Of a DNA stretch of 64,000 nt, positions 52,487-60,343 are shown piece by piece. The notes under the pieces are model-generated. The model searched no databases, had not been told where the DNA came from, and was given only the letters and a program-made list of their open reading frames with translations. Position numbers and translations under genes: made by a program. The first letter of the stretch is position 1; every line of letters starts with the position of its first letter. This stretch comes from Lachnospiraceae bacterium (GTDB taxonomy: Bacteria > Bacillota > Clostridia > Lachnospirales > Lachnospiraceae), in NCBI GenBank assembly GCA_011960625.1, contig BLMJ01000224.1, positions 33,523 through 97,522 of the forward strand. Direction: 5' to 3'.

Positions 52487-55008
52487 GTTGCCCTCCCCTG
52501 GATTCCTATTTTATCTAGTAAAACCTTCTTAAGTATCAAGTATACTGCCGTCTGCACCAGCCAGTAAATCACCCAAACCGGCAGTACATACTGAAGATAC
52601 TGAAAAATCTCTGAACTCGTGTACATCCTTACCCTAAACATCAATATTGTAAGCAGAAGCCCAGATCCTCCGCCTGCCGCAAAGGGAATTAAAAAGAAGG
52701 GCAGCATCTCCTGACGCAGGGTTTTTTTCAGCGTATTCTCATGCATTCCCATGCAGTCAAGGAAGCGGTACCTTGCCACGATCTCGTCCATCTCAAAACA
52801 GAACTTGATGAACAGCAGATAGATGCCGCTTACTCCTACCATGACCAGCATGAACAGCCATACCACCATTTTCAGGTATCTCTCCGCCTCCCTGTCCCGT
52901 ATCATTGCCCTGCTGCCATAATAACGAAGACTCCCGTCTTCTTCTGCCCTGTGAGAAAACCATTGCTCTACTGCCTCATAGTCCGCTCCTGCCGAGCGCA
53001 ACAGATACAACTGCTCATTCTGATAGATTTCCTCAAAGAACTCATCCGAAAATACGACTAAGTTCTGCTCTTTTCCCTCCTCATACACTCCTGTCAGTAT
53101 GTCTCTTTCTTCCCCTGCCACCGTCCGCTCTGTAAAAGCGCTGTAACTAAAAAGCTCAAGCTCAGGACCCATGATCTGTAGGTTCAAGGTATCTGCCGCT
53201 CCCGACCAGTCCAGAAGATGTGCTTTCGCTGATACATCCTCCTGGTAGACCACCCCAATCTCTTCTCCGGTAAGGTTCCACCCTTTGCCTTCCTCCTTTC
53301 GGACCTCACTTTTAAGCTTTTGGTATGACGACTCTGCGATCCCAATCTGGATTGGAGGCGTAACCATAACCTGCCGCCCGTTAGAGACAGCCTTATAATC
53401 CAGCGCAAAGATATCCTTGATTGCGTTGACCAGAGAGATATTTTCCGGCATCAGTGAAAATACGGTTGCCATTGGGTATTCCTCTATCTCCAGGGAATAC
53501 TGCTCTTTTAAGCTTAAAAGCTCCTCCTTCTCCTCAGTTGTCGCCATACAGACAAAATCATAGGGATACTGCTTTTCCAAAGCCTGCGCCGACCCATTCC
53601 CTCCATACACCGCCGCAAGCGGATACATTACAAGAAAAGCAACCGCCGTCAGCAGATAAATCTTCTTCATATTCTGTCCAAAGCTGGTAAGAAAGGGAAA
53701 CTTTTCAAATATATATCGGAAATAACGTTCATCCTTCTTCTTAATCCTTTTCATCTGCGCCGCCTGCACACATAACAGCACCAGAATCAGTCCAAGCAGG
53801 TAGTCTGCCAAACGGTCCTCGCTCTCTCCGCCGCCTCTTCCCATCAACTGACCAAAACTCCATACCATGCAGACAAGTCCAATGGCGCCTAAAACCCACC
53901 CAAGCGTCCCTGGTATACGGTTCTTCTTAGGCGCAAGAAGCCCCGATGCAGACCATCGCATATGATCATAGACATGTGAATTTACCGCTGCCGCAATCAA
54001 AGCCGCAGCTGCATACACAGCCCACATTCCAAGATAGGTTGTAACCGGCAGCCCCTTTTCGGAAACCGGAAATCGGCCGGCAAGGTTTCCCACCAGAATA
54101 TAGAAGATGACATTGCCGGCAAGCGTGCCGAGTATTCCAGAGCATAAAAGGCAGCCTACATATTCCATAAGCATCATGGAGCGCAGAGACTTGCTTCGGA
54201 TTCCAAGAACCACCAGAATATTTTCTTCCCGCATCTTATTGCGGATGTAGTAGGAAAAAGAAAGCCCCATAAGTACAGCATTGATTATCAGTCCCATCCA
54301 CACAGCGTTTAGAAGGATTTTCTGGGTCTGACCGCCCGTGACTGCCTCTACAGTATGATATTCCATAAAGGCATGGCGAAGAGCAAATACCAGAAACAAA
54401 AAGAGCATCAAAAAAGAACCGGTCAGTATCAGCATCACATAGTTTCTGAGATGATATCTGACGTTCTTTAAAATCATTTTATAGTAAGAGGAGCTGTACT
54501 TTCCGGGGAAGTATAATCTTCTCTTCCTTTCAAGCTTCTCCGATTTTTCACGCTCCTTATTGAGGCGCGCCGCCAAAAGCAGTTCGTCTCTTTGCTCTAC
54601 ATACTGCCCGAACACATACTCTGCCAAACACAGAAGCGGAAAAACATAGGTCCAGAGCATTGGCACAAGCGGGGCGAAAATCAACGCTGCCGCGGAATAG
54701 ATAAATTCACACCAGCGAACCGCCACATATGCCAGCTTAAGAGGCTTTTTAAGAAGCCTGCTCACAATATAAATGCCGGCGAATACAGACGCTGCCATGG
54801 GCAGAAAAAACAGGTAGTAGGACGCCACCATATCCGGCGCCCCGTCTGCCAGAGCCACAATACCACCCTCCTGTCCTACCATACGAATGTATCCAGGCAG
54901 GCTGTAATTCTTCCCGCTATATGTCATCCAGGGAAACCAGATGGCCGCAAAGAGAAATGTATAGACCAGAATGGAAATTGCCTGGTATATTTTGCCTAAT
55001 CTTTTCAT
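52474..55008 (-). CDS. FtsX-like ABC permease, large form
   Basis: 844 residues. Two FtsX-type blocks: one near 190-420 and one at the C-terminus (about 725-835), separated by an extracellular domain of about 250 residues (about 465-715). Unlike the roughly 650-residue BceB, it carries an added N-terminal membrane domain (about 1-150, including 'ISILVYTFLFAAIWFPWMTY') before the basic linker 'KEREKSEKLERKRRLYF'. The extracellular domain may bind an antimicrobial peptide or other ligand; the substrate is unknown. Ribosome site GTGAGGAAATGA. Confidence 0.87.
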   Translation of the reverse strand: MKRLGKIYQAISILVYTFLFAAIWFPWMTYSGKNYSLPGYIRMVGQEGGIVALADGAPDMVASYYLFFLPMAASVFAGIYIVSRLLKKPLKLAYVAVRWCEFIYSAAALIFAPLVPMLWTYVFPLLCLAEYVFGQYVEQRDELLLAARLNKEREKSEKLERKRRLYFPGKYSSSYYKMILKNVRYHLRNYVMLILTGSFLMLFLFLVFALRHAFMEYHTVEAVTGGQTQKILLNAVWMGLIINAVLMGLSFSYYIRNKMREENILVVLGIRSKSLRSMMLMEYVGCLLCSGILGTLAGNVIFYILVGNLAGRFPVSEKGLPVTTYLGMWAVYAAAALIAAAVNSHVYDHMRWSASGLLAPKKNRIPGTLGWVLGAIGLVCMVWSFGQLMGRGGGESEDRLADYLLGLILVLLCVQAAQMKRIKKKDERYFRYIFEKFPFLTSFGQNMKKIYLLTAVAFLVMYPLAAVYGGNGSAQALEKQYPYDFVCMATTEEKEELLSLKEQYSLEIEEYPMATVFSLMPENISLVNAIKDIFALDYKAVSNGRQVMVTPPIQIGIAESSYQKLKSEVRKEEGKGWNLTGEEIGVVYQEDVSAKAHLLDWSGAADTLNLQIMGPELELFSYSAFTERTVAGEERDILTGVYEEGKEQNLVVFSDEFFEEIYQNEQLYLLRSAGADYEAVEQWFSHRAEEDGSLRYYGSRAMIRDREAERYLKMVVWLFMLVMVGVSGIYLLFIKFCFEMDEIVARYRFLDCMGMHENTLKKTLRQEMLPFFLIPFAAGGGSGLLLTILMFRVRMYTSSEIFQYLQYVLPVWVIYWLVQTAVYLILKKVLLDKIGIQGRATWRS

Positions 55009-55076
55009 TCATTTCCTCACTTTCCATTTCATATCCAAAACCTCACGGCCATATGGACAATCACTTTTGCTGTACG

Positions 55077-56864
55077 CTAAATAGGCCGCGTATATTCCTT
55101 AAGCCACTTTCGCTCCTCCTCTGTAAGGCGTGGCCCTATCTTCTCATAGACCTGTTCATGGTAATGGTTCAGCCATTCCCTCTCATCCCTGCTCATTTCC
55201 TCCGGATCGATTCCGTCCAAATCAATGGGGGCAAATGTTATCGTCTCGAAATACATAAACTGCCCGTACTTATTCTTTACACCTTTTCTTACGATAAATT
55301 CATTCTCAATACGGATGCCGAACTGCCCGTCCTCATAAATCCCCGGCTCGTCGGTAATGACCATACCCTCCTCAAGCTGGTGGTGCTCGTTCTTGCTTGG
55401 AACCACATACCAGCGGAACCCTGTAGGCGGCTCATGGACATTGGCAAGGTATCCCACGCCATGACCCGTACCGCACTGGTAATCCAAATCCAAATCCCAG
55501 ATTGGACCTCTCGCCAGCACATCCAGATTATAACCGTAACAGCCATAGAGAAACCTCGCCCTTGATAAGCGCATCATCGCCCTTACAACAGCAGTAAAAT
55601 ATCGCTTCATCTGGGCGTCAACCGACCCCAGCACAAAAGTTCTGGTAATATCGGTAGAGCCTTCATAATAGCCGCCGCCAGTATCATTCAAGAAAAATGC
55701 GCCGCCAGACAGAGTTACATCCGTCTCCTCACTTGGCGAATAGTGCATCATTGCCGCGTGGTCCGCAAATGCGCACAACGGCTCAAAACTGTCGCGGATA
55801 TACCCCTCCTGGGCGGCCCGAAACTTTGTAAGCCTTTCAGCAGAACTAAGCTCCGTAATCTTTTCCTTATCATAGCGGGTCTTAATCCAATGCATAAACT
55901 TTGTAACAGCCACGCCGTCCTTGATATGTGCCTCGCGGATATTCTCAAGCTCAACCTCATTCTTCATAGCTTTCATAAGAATCGTCGGGTTAGCTCCTTT
56001 AACTATCTTACAGGGAATATTCTTATAGAGCGCATAATTCATCTTCATAGGATCAATCAGAACAGTCTTTGAAGCCTCCAAGGTCTTTACATCCTCATAG
56101 ATCTCATTATATGGATGAAGCCTGACATGATTCTTAGCCAGCTCCTCACGGATACGGTCGTCCAGCTTGGAAGCCTCCACATAAAGCTCTACCGTATCCT
56201 GCTTCACAATGGCATAAGAAAGCAGGAGCGGGAAGAAATCAATATCATCCCCCCGAACATTCAAAAGCCAGCAAATATCGTCCAGGGACGCTATGATGTG
56301 TGAATCAGCCCCGTACTCCTCCATCGCCTTACGCACACGCTTAAGCTTTGCTTCGGTACTCTCACCAGAGTATTTCTCCTCCAGGAAAAATGCAGGCTTG
56401 TCGGAAAGAGGCGGACGGTCCTCCCAGACCTCGTCAATCAGGTCAATAGAATAATGGATGCGTATCTTCTTCGCTGCCAGTTTTTCCTCAATTTCCTGTC
56501 CCTCACCCATGGAGATTACCCGTCCGTCAAATGCCACTGTTCCGCCCTTTGGAACATGCTCGTACAAATATTCCGGAATTGACGGAGTGTCTCCCACAAA
56601 CATCTTCATCAGCCGGATTTTGCTCCCCTTTAGCTCATTTTCTGCCTGGAAGAAATATCTTCCGTCCGTCCAGAGTCCCCCGTCGTCTCTGGTAATGACT
56701 ACCGTTCCGTAAGAGCCGCTGAAACCAGAAATGTACTTTCTTGCTTTAAAATGTTCCCCCACATATTCACTCTGGTGAAAGTCTGCAGTAGGGACAACAT
56801 AGGCGTCAATCCCTTTCTCTCTCATAAGTGACCGGAACGCCGATATCCTTTCTGCCACATTCAT
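55077..56864 (-). CDS. pepP: Xaa-Pro aminopeptidase (M24B, three-domain)
   Basis: 595 residues. Two creatinase-like N-terminal domains (about 1-300) and the catalytic pita-bread domain (about 310-530) with metal ligands in 'FFLNDTGGGYYEGSTDITRT', 'GTGHGVGYLANVHEPP', 'ITDEPGIYEDGQFGIRIENE', then the C-terminal M24_C segment ('EEERKWLKEYTRPI'). Removes N-terminal residues before proline from peptides, in the cytosol. Length fits the eukaryote-like long form common in Firmicutes and Bacteroidetes. Ribosome site AAGGAGGTTTCAGTT. Confidence 0.93.
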   Translation of the reverse strand: MNVAERISAFRSLMREKGIDAYVVPTADFHQSEYVGEHFKARKYISGFSGSYGTVVITRDDGGLWTDGRYFFQAENELKGSKIRLMKMFVGDTPSIPEYLYEHVPKGGTVAFDGRVISMGEGQEIEEKLAAKKIRIHYSIDLIDEVWEDRPPLSDKPAFFLEEKYSGESTEAKLKRVRKAMEEYGADSHIIASLDDICWLLNVRGDDIDFFPLLLSYAIVKQDTVELYVEASKLDDRIREELAKNHVRLHPYNEIYEDVKTLEASKTVLIDPMKMNYALYKNIPCKIVKGANPTILMKAMKNEVELENIREAHIKDGVAVTKFMHWIKTRYDKEKITELSSAERLTKFRAAQEGYIRDSFEPLCAFADHAAMMHYSPSEETDVTLSGGAFFLNDTGGGYYEGSTDITRTFVLGSVDAQMKRYFTAVVRAMMRLSRARFLYGCYGYNLDVLARGPIWDLDLDYQCGTGHGVGYLANVHEPPTGFRWYVVPSKNEHHQLEEGMVITDEPGIYEDGQFGIRIENEFIVRKGVKNKYGQFMYFETITFAPIDLDGIDPEEMSRDEREWLNHYHEQVYEKIGPRLTEEERKWLKEYTRPI

Positions 56865-56938
56865 AACTGAAACCTCCTTAGCTAAAAATTATATATGAAT
56901 ACTGTAACATAAAAGCGTCTAAAGTACAATTTTTTATA

Positions 56939-56967
56939 TTGAATCCATACAAAAATTATGCTATGAT
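56939..56967 (+). promoter_or_regulatory. promoter of the MATE gene
   Basis: TTGAAT (56939-56944), 17 bp, TATGAT (56962-56967), about 45 bp before ATG 57013. Confidence 0.65.
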
Positions 56968-57012
56968 TTTCCGGAAACTTTTGCACATTCTACATATAAT
57001 CGAGGTGATATT

Positions 57013-58380
57013 ATGGCAGCACACATCAAAAACATGACCGAAGGGAAGCCCTCTTCCCTAATTTTCACATTTGCCCTCCCACTGATGGTCGGCAATGTAT
57101 TTCAGCAGCTATATACTGTCGTAGATACTATGGTCGTAGGAAAAGCGCTGGGCGTCGGCGCGCTTGCCGCCCTAGGCGCTGCAGACTGGCTAAACTGGAT
57201 GATGCTTGGAATCATCCAGGGCTTTACTCAAGGGTTCGCAATCCTGATGGCCCAGGAATTTGGCGCTGGCAGGTACGATAACCTGCGTAAGTCCATCGGA
57301 AGCTCCGCAGTTCTGTCATTAATATCCTCCCTGGTACTTTTGGGAGCCGGACAGCTCTTAGCCCGCCCTGTATTAAACCTTCTGCAGACACCGCCGGAGA
57401 TTCTCCCCGATACCCTCATGTACTTACGCATCATGTACCTTGGAGTACCTATCGTAATGGCATATAATCTGCTGGCGTCAATCCTGCGCTCCCTTGGGGA
57501 TGGCAGGACGCCCTTACACGCCATGGTTGTTGCCGCTGTCACCAATATTGCGCTGGATCTTCTGTTTGTACTCGTCTTCGGGTTCGGAATTGCCGGAGCT
57601 GCCGTGGCAACACTAATTGCCCAGCTAATCTCCAGCCTGTTTTGCCTGTATCATATCCGCAAAATCGAACTGTTAAGCTTTAAAGCTTCCGATTTTCGGT
57701 TGACGGACAGACGCCTCCCGTTACGCCTGCTGATGCTTGGATTTCCCATGGCCTTCCAGAATGCAATCATATCCATCGGCGGCATGATCGTACAATTCGT
57801 GGTAAACGGCTTCGGCGTTATCTTTATTGCCGGATTTACTGCCACTAACAAACTGTACGGCGTACTGGAGGTCGCCGCCACCTCCTACGGCTATTCCATG
57901 GTCACCTACGCCGGACAGAATCTTGGCGCCGGAAAGACAGACCGCATCCGCAAAGGAGTGAAGTCCGCAATCTTAATCGCACTTTTGACCTCATTGGTCA
58001 TTACACTTTTGATGCTGTTTGCCGGGAAAACAATTCTTGGATGGTTTATCTCCGGCACGCCGGAAGAATTTGAACAGACACTTCAGATTGCCTACTATTA
58101 TCTGGCAATTATGAGCGTCTGCCTACCCATCCTGTACACGCTGCATATTACACGGTCCGCAATCCAGGGAATGGGAAACACCGTCCTGCCCCTGGTTTCC
58201 GGTATTGCAGAATTTGTCATGCGTGCAGTCACAGCCATCTTTCTTCCCATGGTAATCGGGGAGAACGGTATCTTCTATGCAGAGATTATGGCGTGGACAG
58301 GGGCTACCGTTATACTGGTTATCAGTTATTTTGCAGTGATACGAAAGATGGAAAGAATACTCGTTCGCTCCAAAACATAG
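57013..58380 (+). CDS. MATE-family multidrug exporter
   Basis: 455 residues with twelve predicted membrane helices in two halves. N-terminal 'KPSSLIFTFALPLMVGNVFQ' and 'QLYTVVDTMVVGKALGVGAL' are typical of the DinF/NorM-like MATE proteins; the second half repeats the pattern at 'LLMLGFPMAFQNAIISIGGM'. Cation-coupled efflux of drugs or metabolites; the substrate is unknown. GAGGTGATATT ribosome site. A TetR regulator follows 81 bp downstream, with a palindrome between the genes, so drug-responsive control is likely. Confidence 0.93.
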   Translation: MAAHIKNMTEGKPSSLIFTFALPLMVGNVFQQLYTVVDTMVVGKALGVGALAALGAADWLNWMMLGIIQGFTQGFAILMAQEFGAGRYDNLRKSIGSSAVLSLISSLVLLGAGQLLARPVLNLLQTPPEILPDTLMYLRIMYLGVPIVMAYNLLASILRSLGDGRTPLHAMVVAAVTNIALDLLFVLVFGFGIAGAAVATLIAQLISSLFCLYHIRKIELLSFKASDFRLTDRRLPLRLLMLGFPMAFQNAIISIGGMIVQFVVNGFGVIFIAGFTATNKLYGVLEVAATSYGYSMVTYAGQNLGAGKTDRIRKGVKSAILIALLTSLVITLLMLFAGKTILGWFISGTPEEFEQTLQIAYYYLAIMSVCLPILYTLHITRSAIQGMGNTVLPLVSGIAEFVMRAVTAIFLPMVIGENGIFYAEIMAWTGATVILVISYFAVIRKMERILVRSKT

Positions 58381-58399
58381 ATGCAACATATGTAACATC
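58380..58399. promoter_or_regulatory. imperfect palindrome, possible TetR operator
   Basis: GATGCAACATATGTAACATC has 8 of 10 pairs matching in an inverted repeat. It begins at the last base of the MATE gene. A related TGTAACATC copy follows at 58413-58421 and TGTAACAT occurs at 56903-56910 before the MATE promoter. Confidence 0.45.
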
Positions 58400-58461
58400 T
58401 CTATGAAACAATTGTAACATCCATGGCACAAACCGATACAAACCAAGGAGAATTTTACATC

Positions 58462-58962
58462 ATGGACAATGCTGAAAAGAATATCTATGTAAAAAAACAG
58501 ATTACGGCCGCTTTATTAGAGCTGCTTGAGACAAAAGAGCTAAAAGACATCTCTGTAAGCCAGATTACCGCCACTGCCAAAGTGAGCCGTATTTCATTCT
58601 ACCGGAATTATCAGGACAAAGAAGACATATTGAGAGTATACATGAAACAGTTGATGGCCGACTTTAGGTATGAACATAGAGCGAAAGACGACCAGTCTGA
58701 GCAGAACTTGTTAAGAGAAATATTTGACTTTCTGATTGAATACAAGGATTTCTATCTTCTGCTTGGGAAACGGAATTTATTCTATCTTTTGAAGGAGCTT
58801 ATCATAGAAATCTGCGGACCAAAACCAGAAGCCCCGAACCTTGCCGCCTATACTGCCGCCTTTATTTCCTATGGTCTGTTTGGATGGATTGAGGAATGGT
58901 TTGCCAGGGGAATGCAGGAATCTGCATGGGAGATGGCACAGCTTCTTAAACTTTGGACTTAG
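58462..58962 (+). CDS. TetR/AcrR-family regulator
   Basis: About 166 residues. N-terminal TetR HTH: 'VKKQITAALLELLETKELKD', 'ISVSQITATAKVSRISFYRN' and 'YQDKEDILRVYM'. The C-terminal ligand domain (about 70-166) has 'DFLIEYKDFYLLLGKRNLFY' and 'SYGLFGWIEEWFARGMQES', a form frequent in Firmicutes. ATG 58462 is preferred, with AAGGAG upstream; ATG 58423 lacks a ribosome site. Probably controls the adjacent MATE exporter. Confidence 0.88.
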   Translation: MDNAEKNIYVKKQITAALLELLETKELKDISVSQITATAKVSRISFYRNYQDKEDILRVYMKQLMADFRYEHRAKDDQSEQNLLREIFDFLIEYKDFYLLLGKRNLFYLLKELIIEICGPKPEAPNLAAYTAAFISYGLFGWIEEWFARGMQESAWEMAQLLKLWT

Positions 58963-59010
58963 AATAAAATGGGGGCATTCCCAAACTCTTCGGAAATGCC
59001 CTCATTCTAT
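58961..59010. terminator. hairpin between TetR and amidohydrolase genes
   Basis: AATGGGGGCATT pairs with AATGCCCTCATT (one mismatch or wobble), flanked by AGAAT/ATTCT. Convergent position; the minus-strand side ends in CATTTTATT. Serves as shared terminator. Confidence 0.55.
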
Positions 59011-59040
59011 GCTGTCCCGTATACAGGACTCATCTGTAAT

Positions 59041-60279
59041 CTACATCGCCATATTACAGGTTCCCACATAGCGGATTCCATTTTCAAATACCCGCTTCCC
59101 GCCAAGTGTAACCAGCTTCACGTCATTCAGCCTGGTGATATCCTTACTCAAATCTCCTCCTACCACCAGCAAATCTGCGTCCAATCCTTCCTTCACCAGA
59201 CCTCTTTTTTCCTCCACGCCAAGAACCTTTGCCGGATTGGAGGTGGCTGTCTGGATTGCCTGTACCGGCGTTATCCCATACTCCACCATATACTGCAGTT
59301 CTCGGTTCAATGGCAGCAGGGGGGACTGGTACATGACCATATCCGTCCCTGCAATCACAGTCACACCCGTGTCATAAAATTCCTTGAAATGCTCCTTATA
59401 CGCCTTATACGCCGGTTCAAAATACTGGTAATCCTTCATCTCCTTCTGCATAACCGGATCACCTGCCGGCGCGCCTGCATGTTTCTCTAAGTTCTCCTTA
59501 CAAATATCATAAAGCAGGGTATATGCCATAATGGTAGGCGTCCAGGCAATCCCCTTCTCAGCCATCTGTTTCGCATGGTCTAAGGTCATGAAGGTTGCAT
59601 GCTCAATGGTATCAAATCCTGCGTCAATACACATCTGGATTCCCGGATTCGTCCCTGCATGGACACCGCACTTTATCCCCCTTCTGTGGCACTCCTCCAC
59701 AGCCGCATCAAGCTCTTCCTGGGTCAGCTCTGGCGTGTGGCTCCGATGGGTAGTCAGAACCTTTATCCACTCGGCGCCGTCACGAATCTGCCTGCGAATC
59801 TCCTTACGCACCTCCCATGGCCCGTCTACCTGCTCCACCTCTTCCCAGGCATGCCCGCCAGTCATACAGATTCCGGTATCCGTGTGTGTAATCCTGGGAA
59901 TCGTAACAAATCCCTTCTCCGCCGCCAGCTTCAAGTTCTTGCAGACACCGTGGGCAGACGACATATCCCGCACAGACGTAATTCCCCGCTCAAACGCCGC
60001 CTGCGCATGGGAAAGAGCATATAGCATGATTAGCTGCGGGCCGTAGTTAAAGCCGTCCGGCTGGGAATACCAGTATCCCAGGTGGACGTGCATATCACAT
60101 AAACCAGGGAGAAGCGTGGCCTCCCCATAGTCTTTTACTTCCTCCTCGGGAAATGCCTGCGTAAGCTCTCTAAGCGGGGCAATCTTCTGAAGCTTTCCCT
60201 CTTGACCCACAAGAACCGCCTGGTTCTCAAGGACTGTCTTCCCATCTCCCGTCATTAAATATTTCGCTGCTATTATCAT
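59041..60279 (-). CDS. metal-dependent amidohydrolase (imidazolonepropionase-like)
   Basis: About 412 residues. Amidohydrolase superfamily barrel: 'ATLLPGLCDMHVHLGYW' (HxH metal ligands), 'GVHAGTNPGIQMCIDAGFDT' with 'IEHATFM' and the Asp in 'TVIAGTDMVMYQS'; C-terminal 'NPAKVLGVEEKRGLVKEGLD' and 'ADLLVVGGDL' restore the beta-sandwich. Likely hydrolyses a cyclic amide or a dipeptide (prolidase-like members are known); the substrate cannot be read from sequence. ATG 60279 follows GGAGGAGGATGAGAGG. Lies 64 bp downstream of leuA on the same strand, possibly co-transcribed. Confidence 0.87.
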   Translation of the reverse strand: MIIAAKYLMTGDGKTVLENQAVLVGQEGKLQKIAPLRELTQAFPEEEVKDYGEATLLPGLCDMHVHLGYWYSQPDGFNYGPQLIMLYALSHAQAAFERGITSVRDMSSAHGVCKNLKLAAEKGFVTIPRITHTDTGICMTGGHAWEEVEQVDGPWEVRKEIRRQIRDGAEWIKVLTTHRSHTPELTQEELDAAVEECHRRGIKCGVHAGTNPGIQMCIDAGFDTIEHATFMTLDHAKQMAEKGIAWTPTIMAYTLLYDICKENLEKHAGAPAGDPVMQKEMKDYQYFEPAYKAYKEHFKEFYDTGVTVIAGTDMVMYQSPLLPLNRELQYMVEYGITPVQAIQTATSNPAKVLGVEEKRGLVKEGLDADLLVVGGDLSKDITRLNDVKLVTLGGKRVFENGIRYVGTCNMAM

Positions 60280-60343
60280 CCTCTCATCCTCCTCCAACTG
60301 GCTTTCGTCGTCCGGACATAGCCGCCCGCCGCCTCTGTTATGC

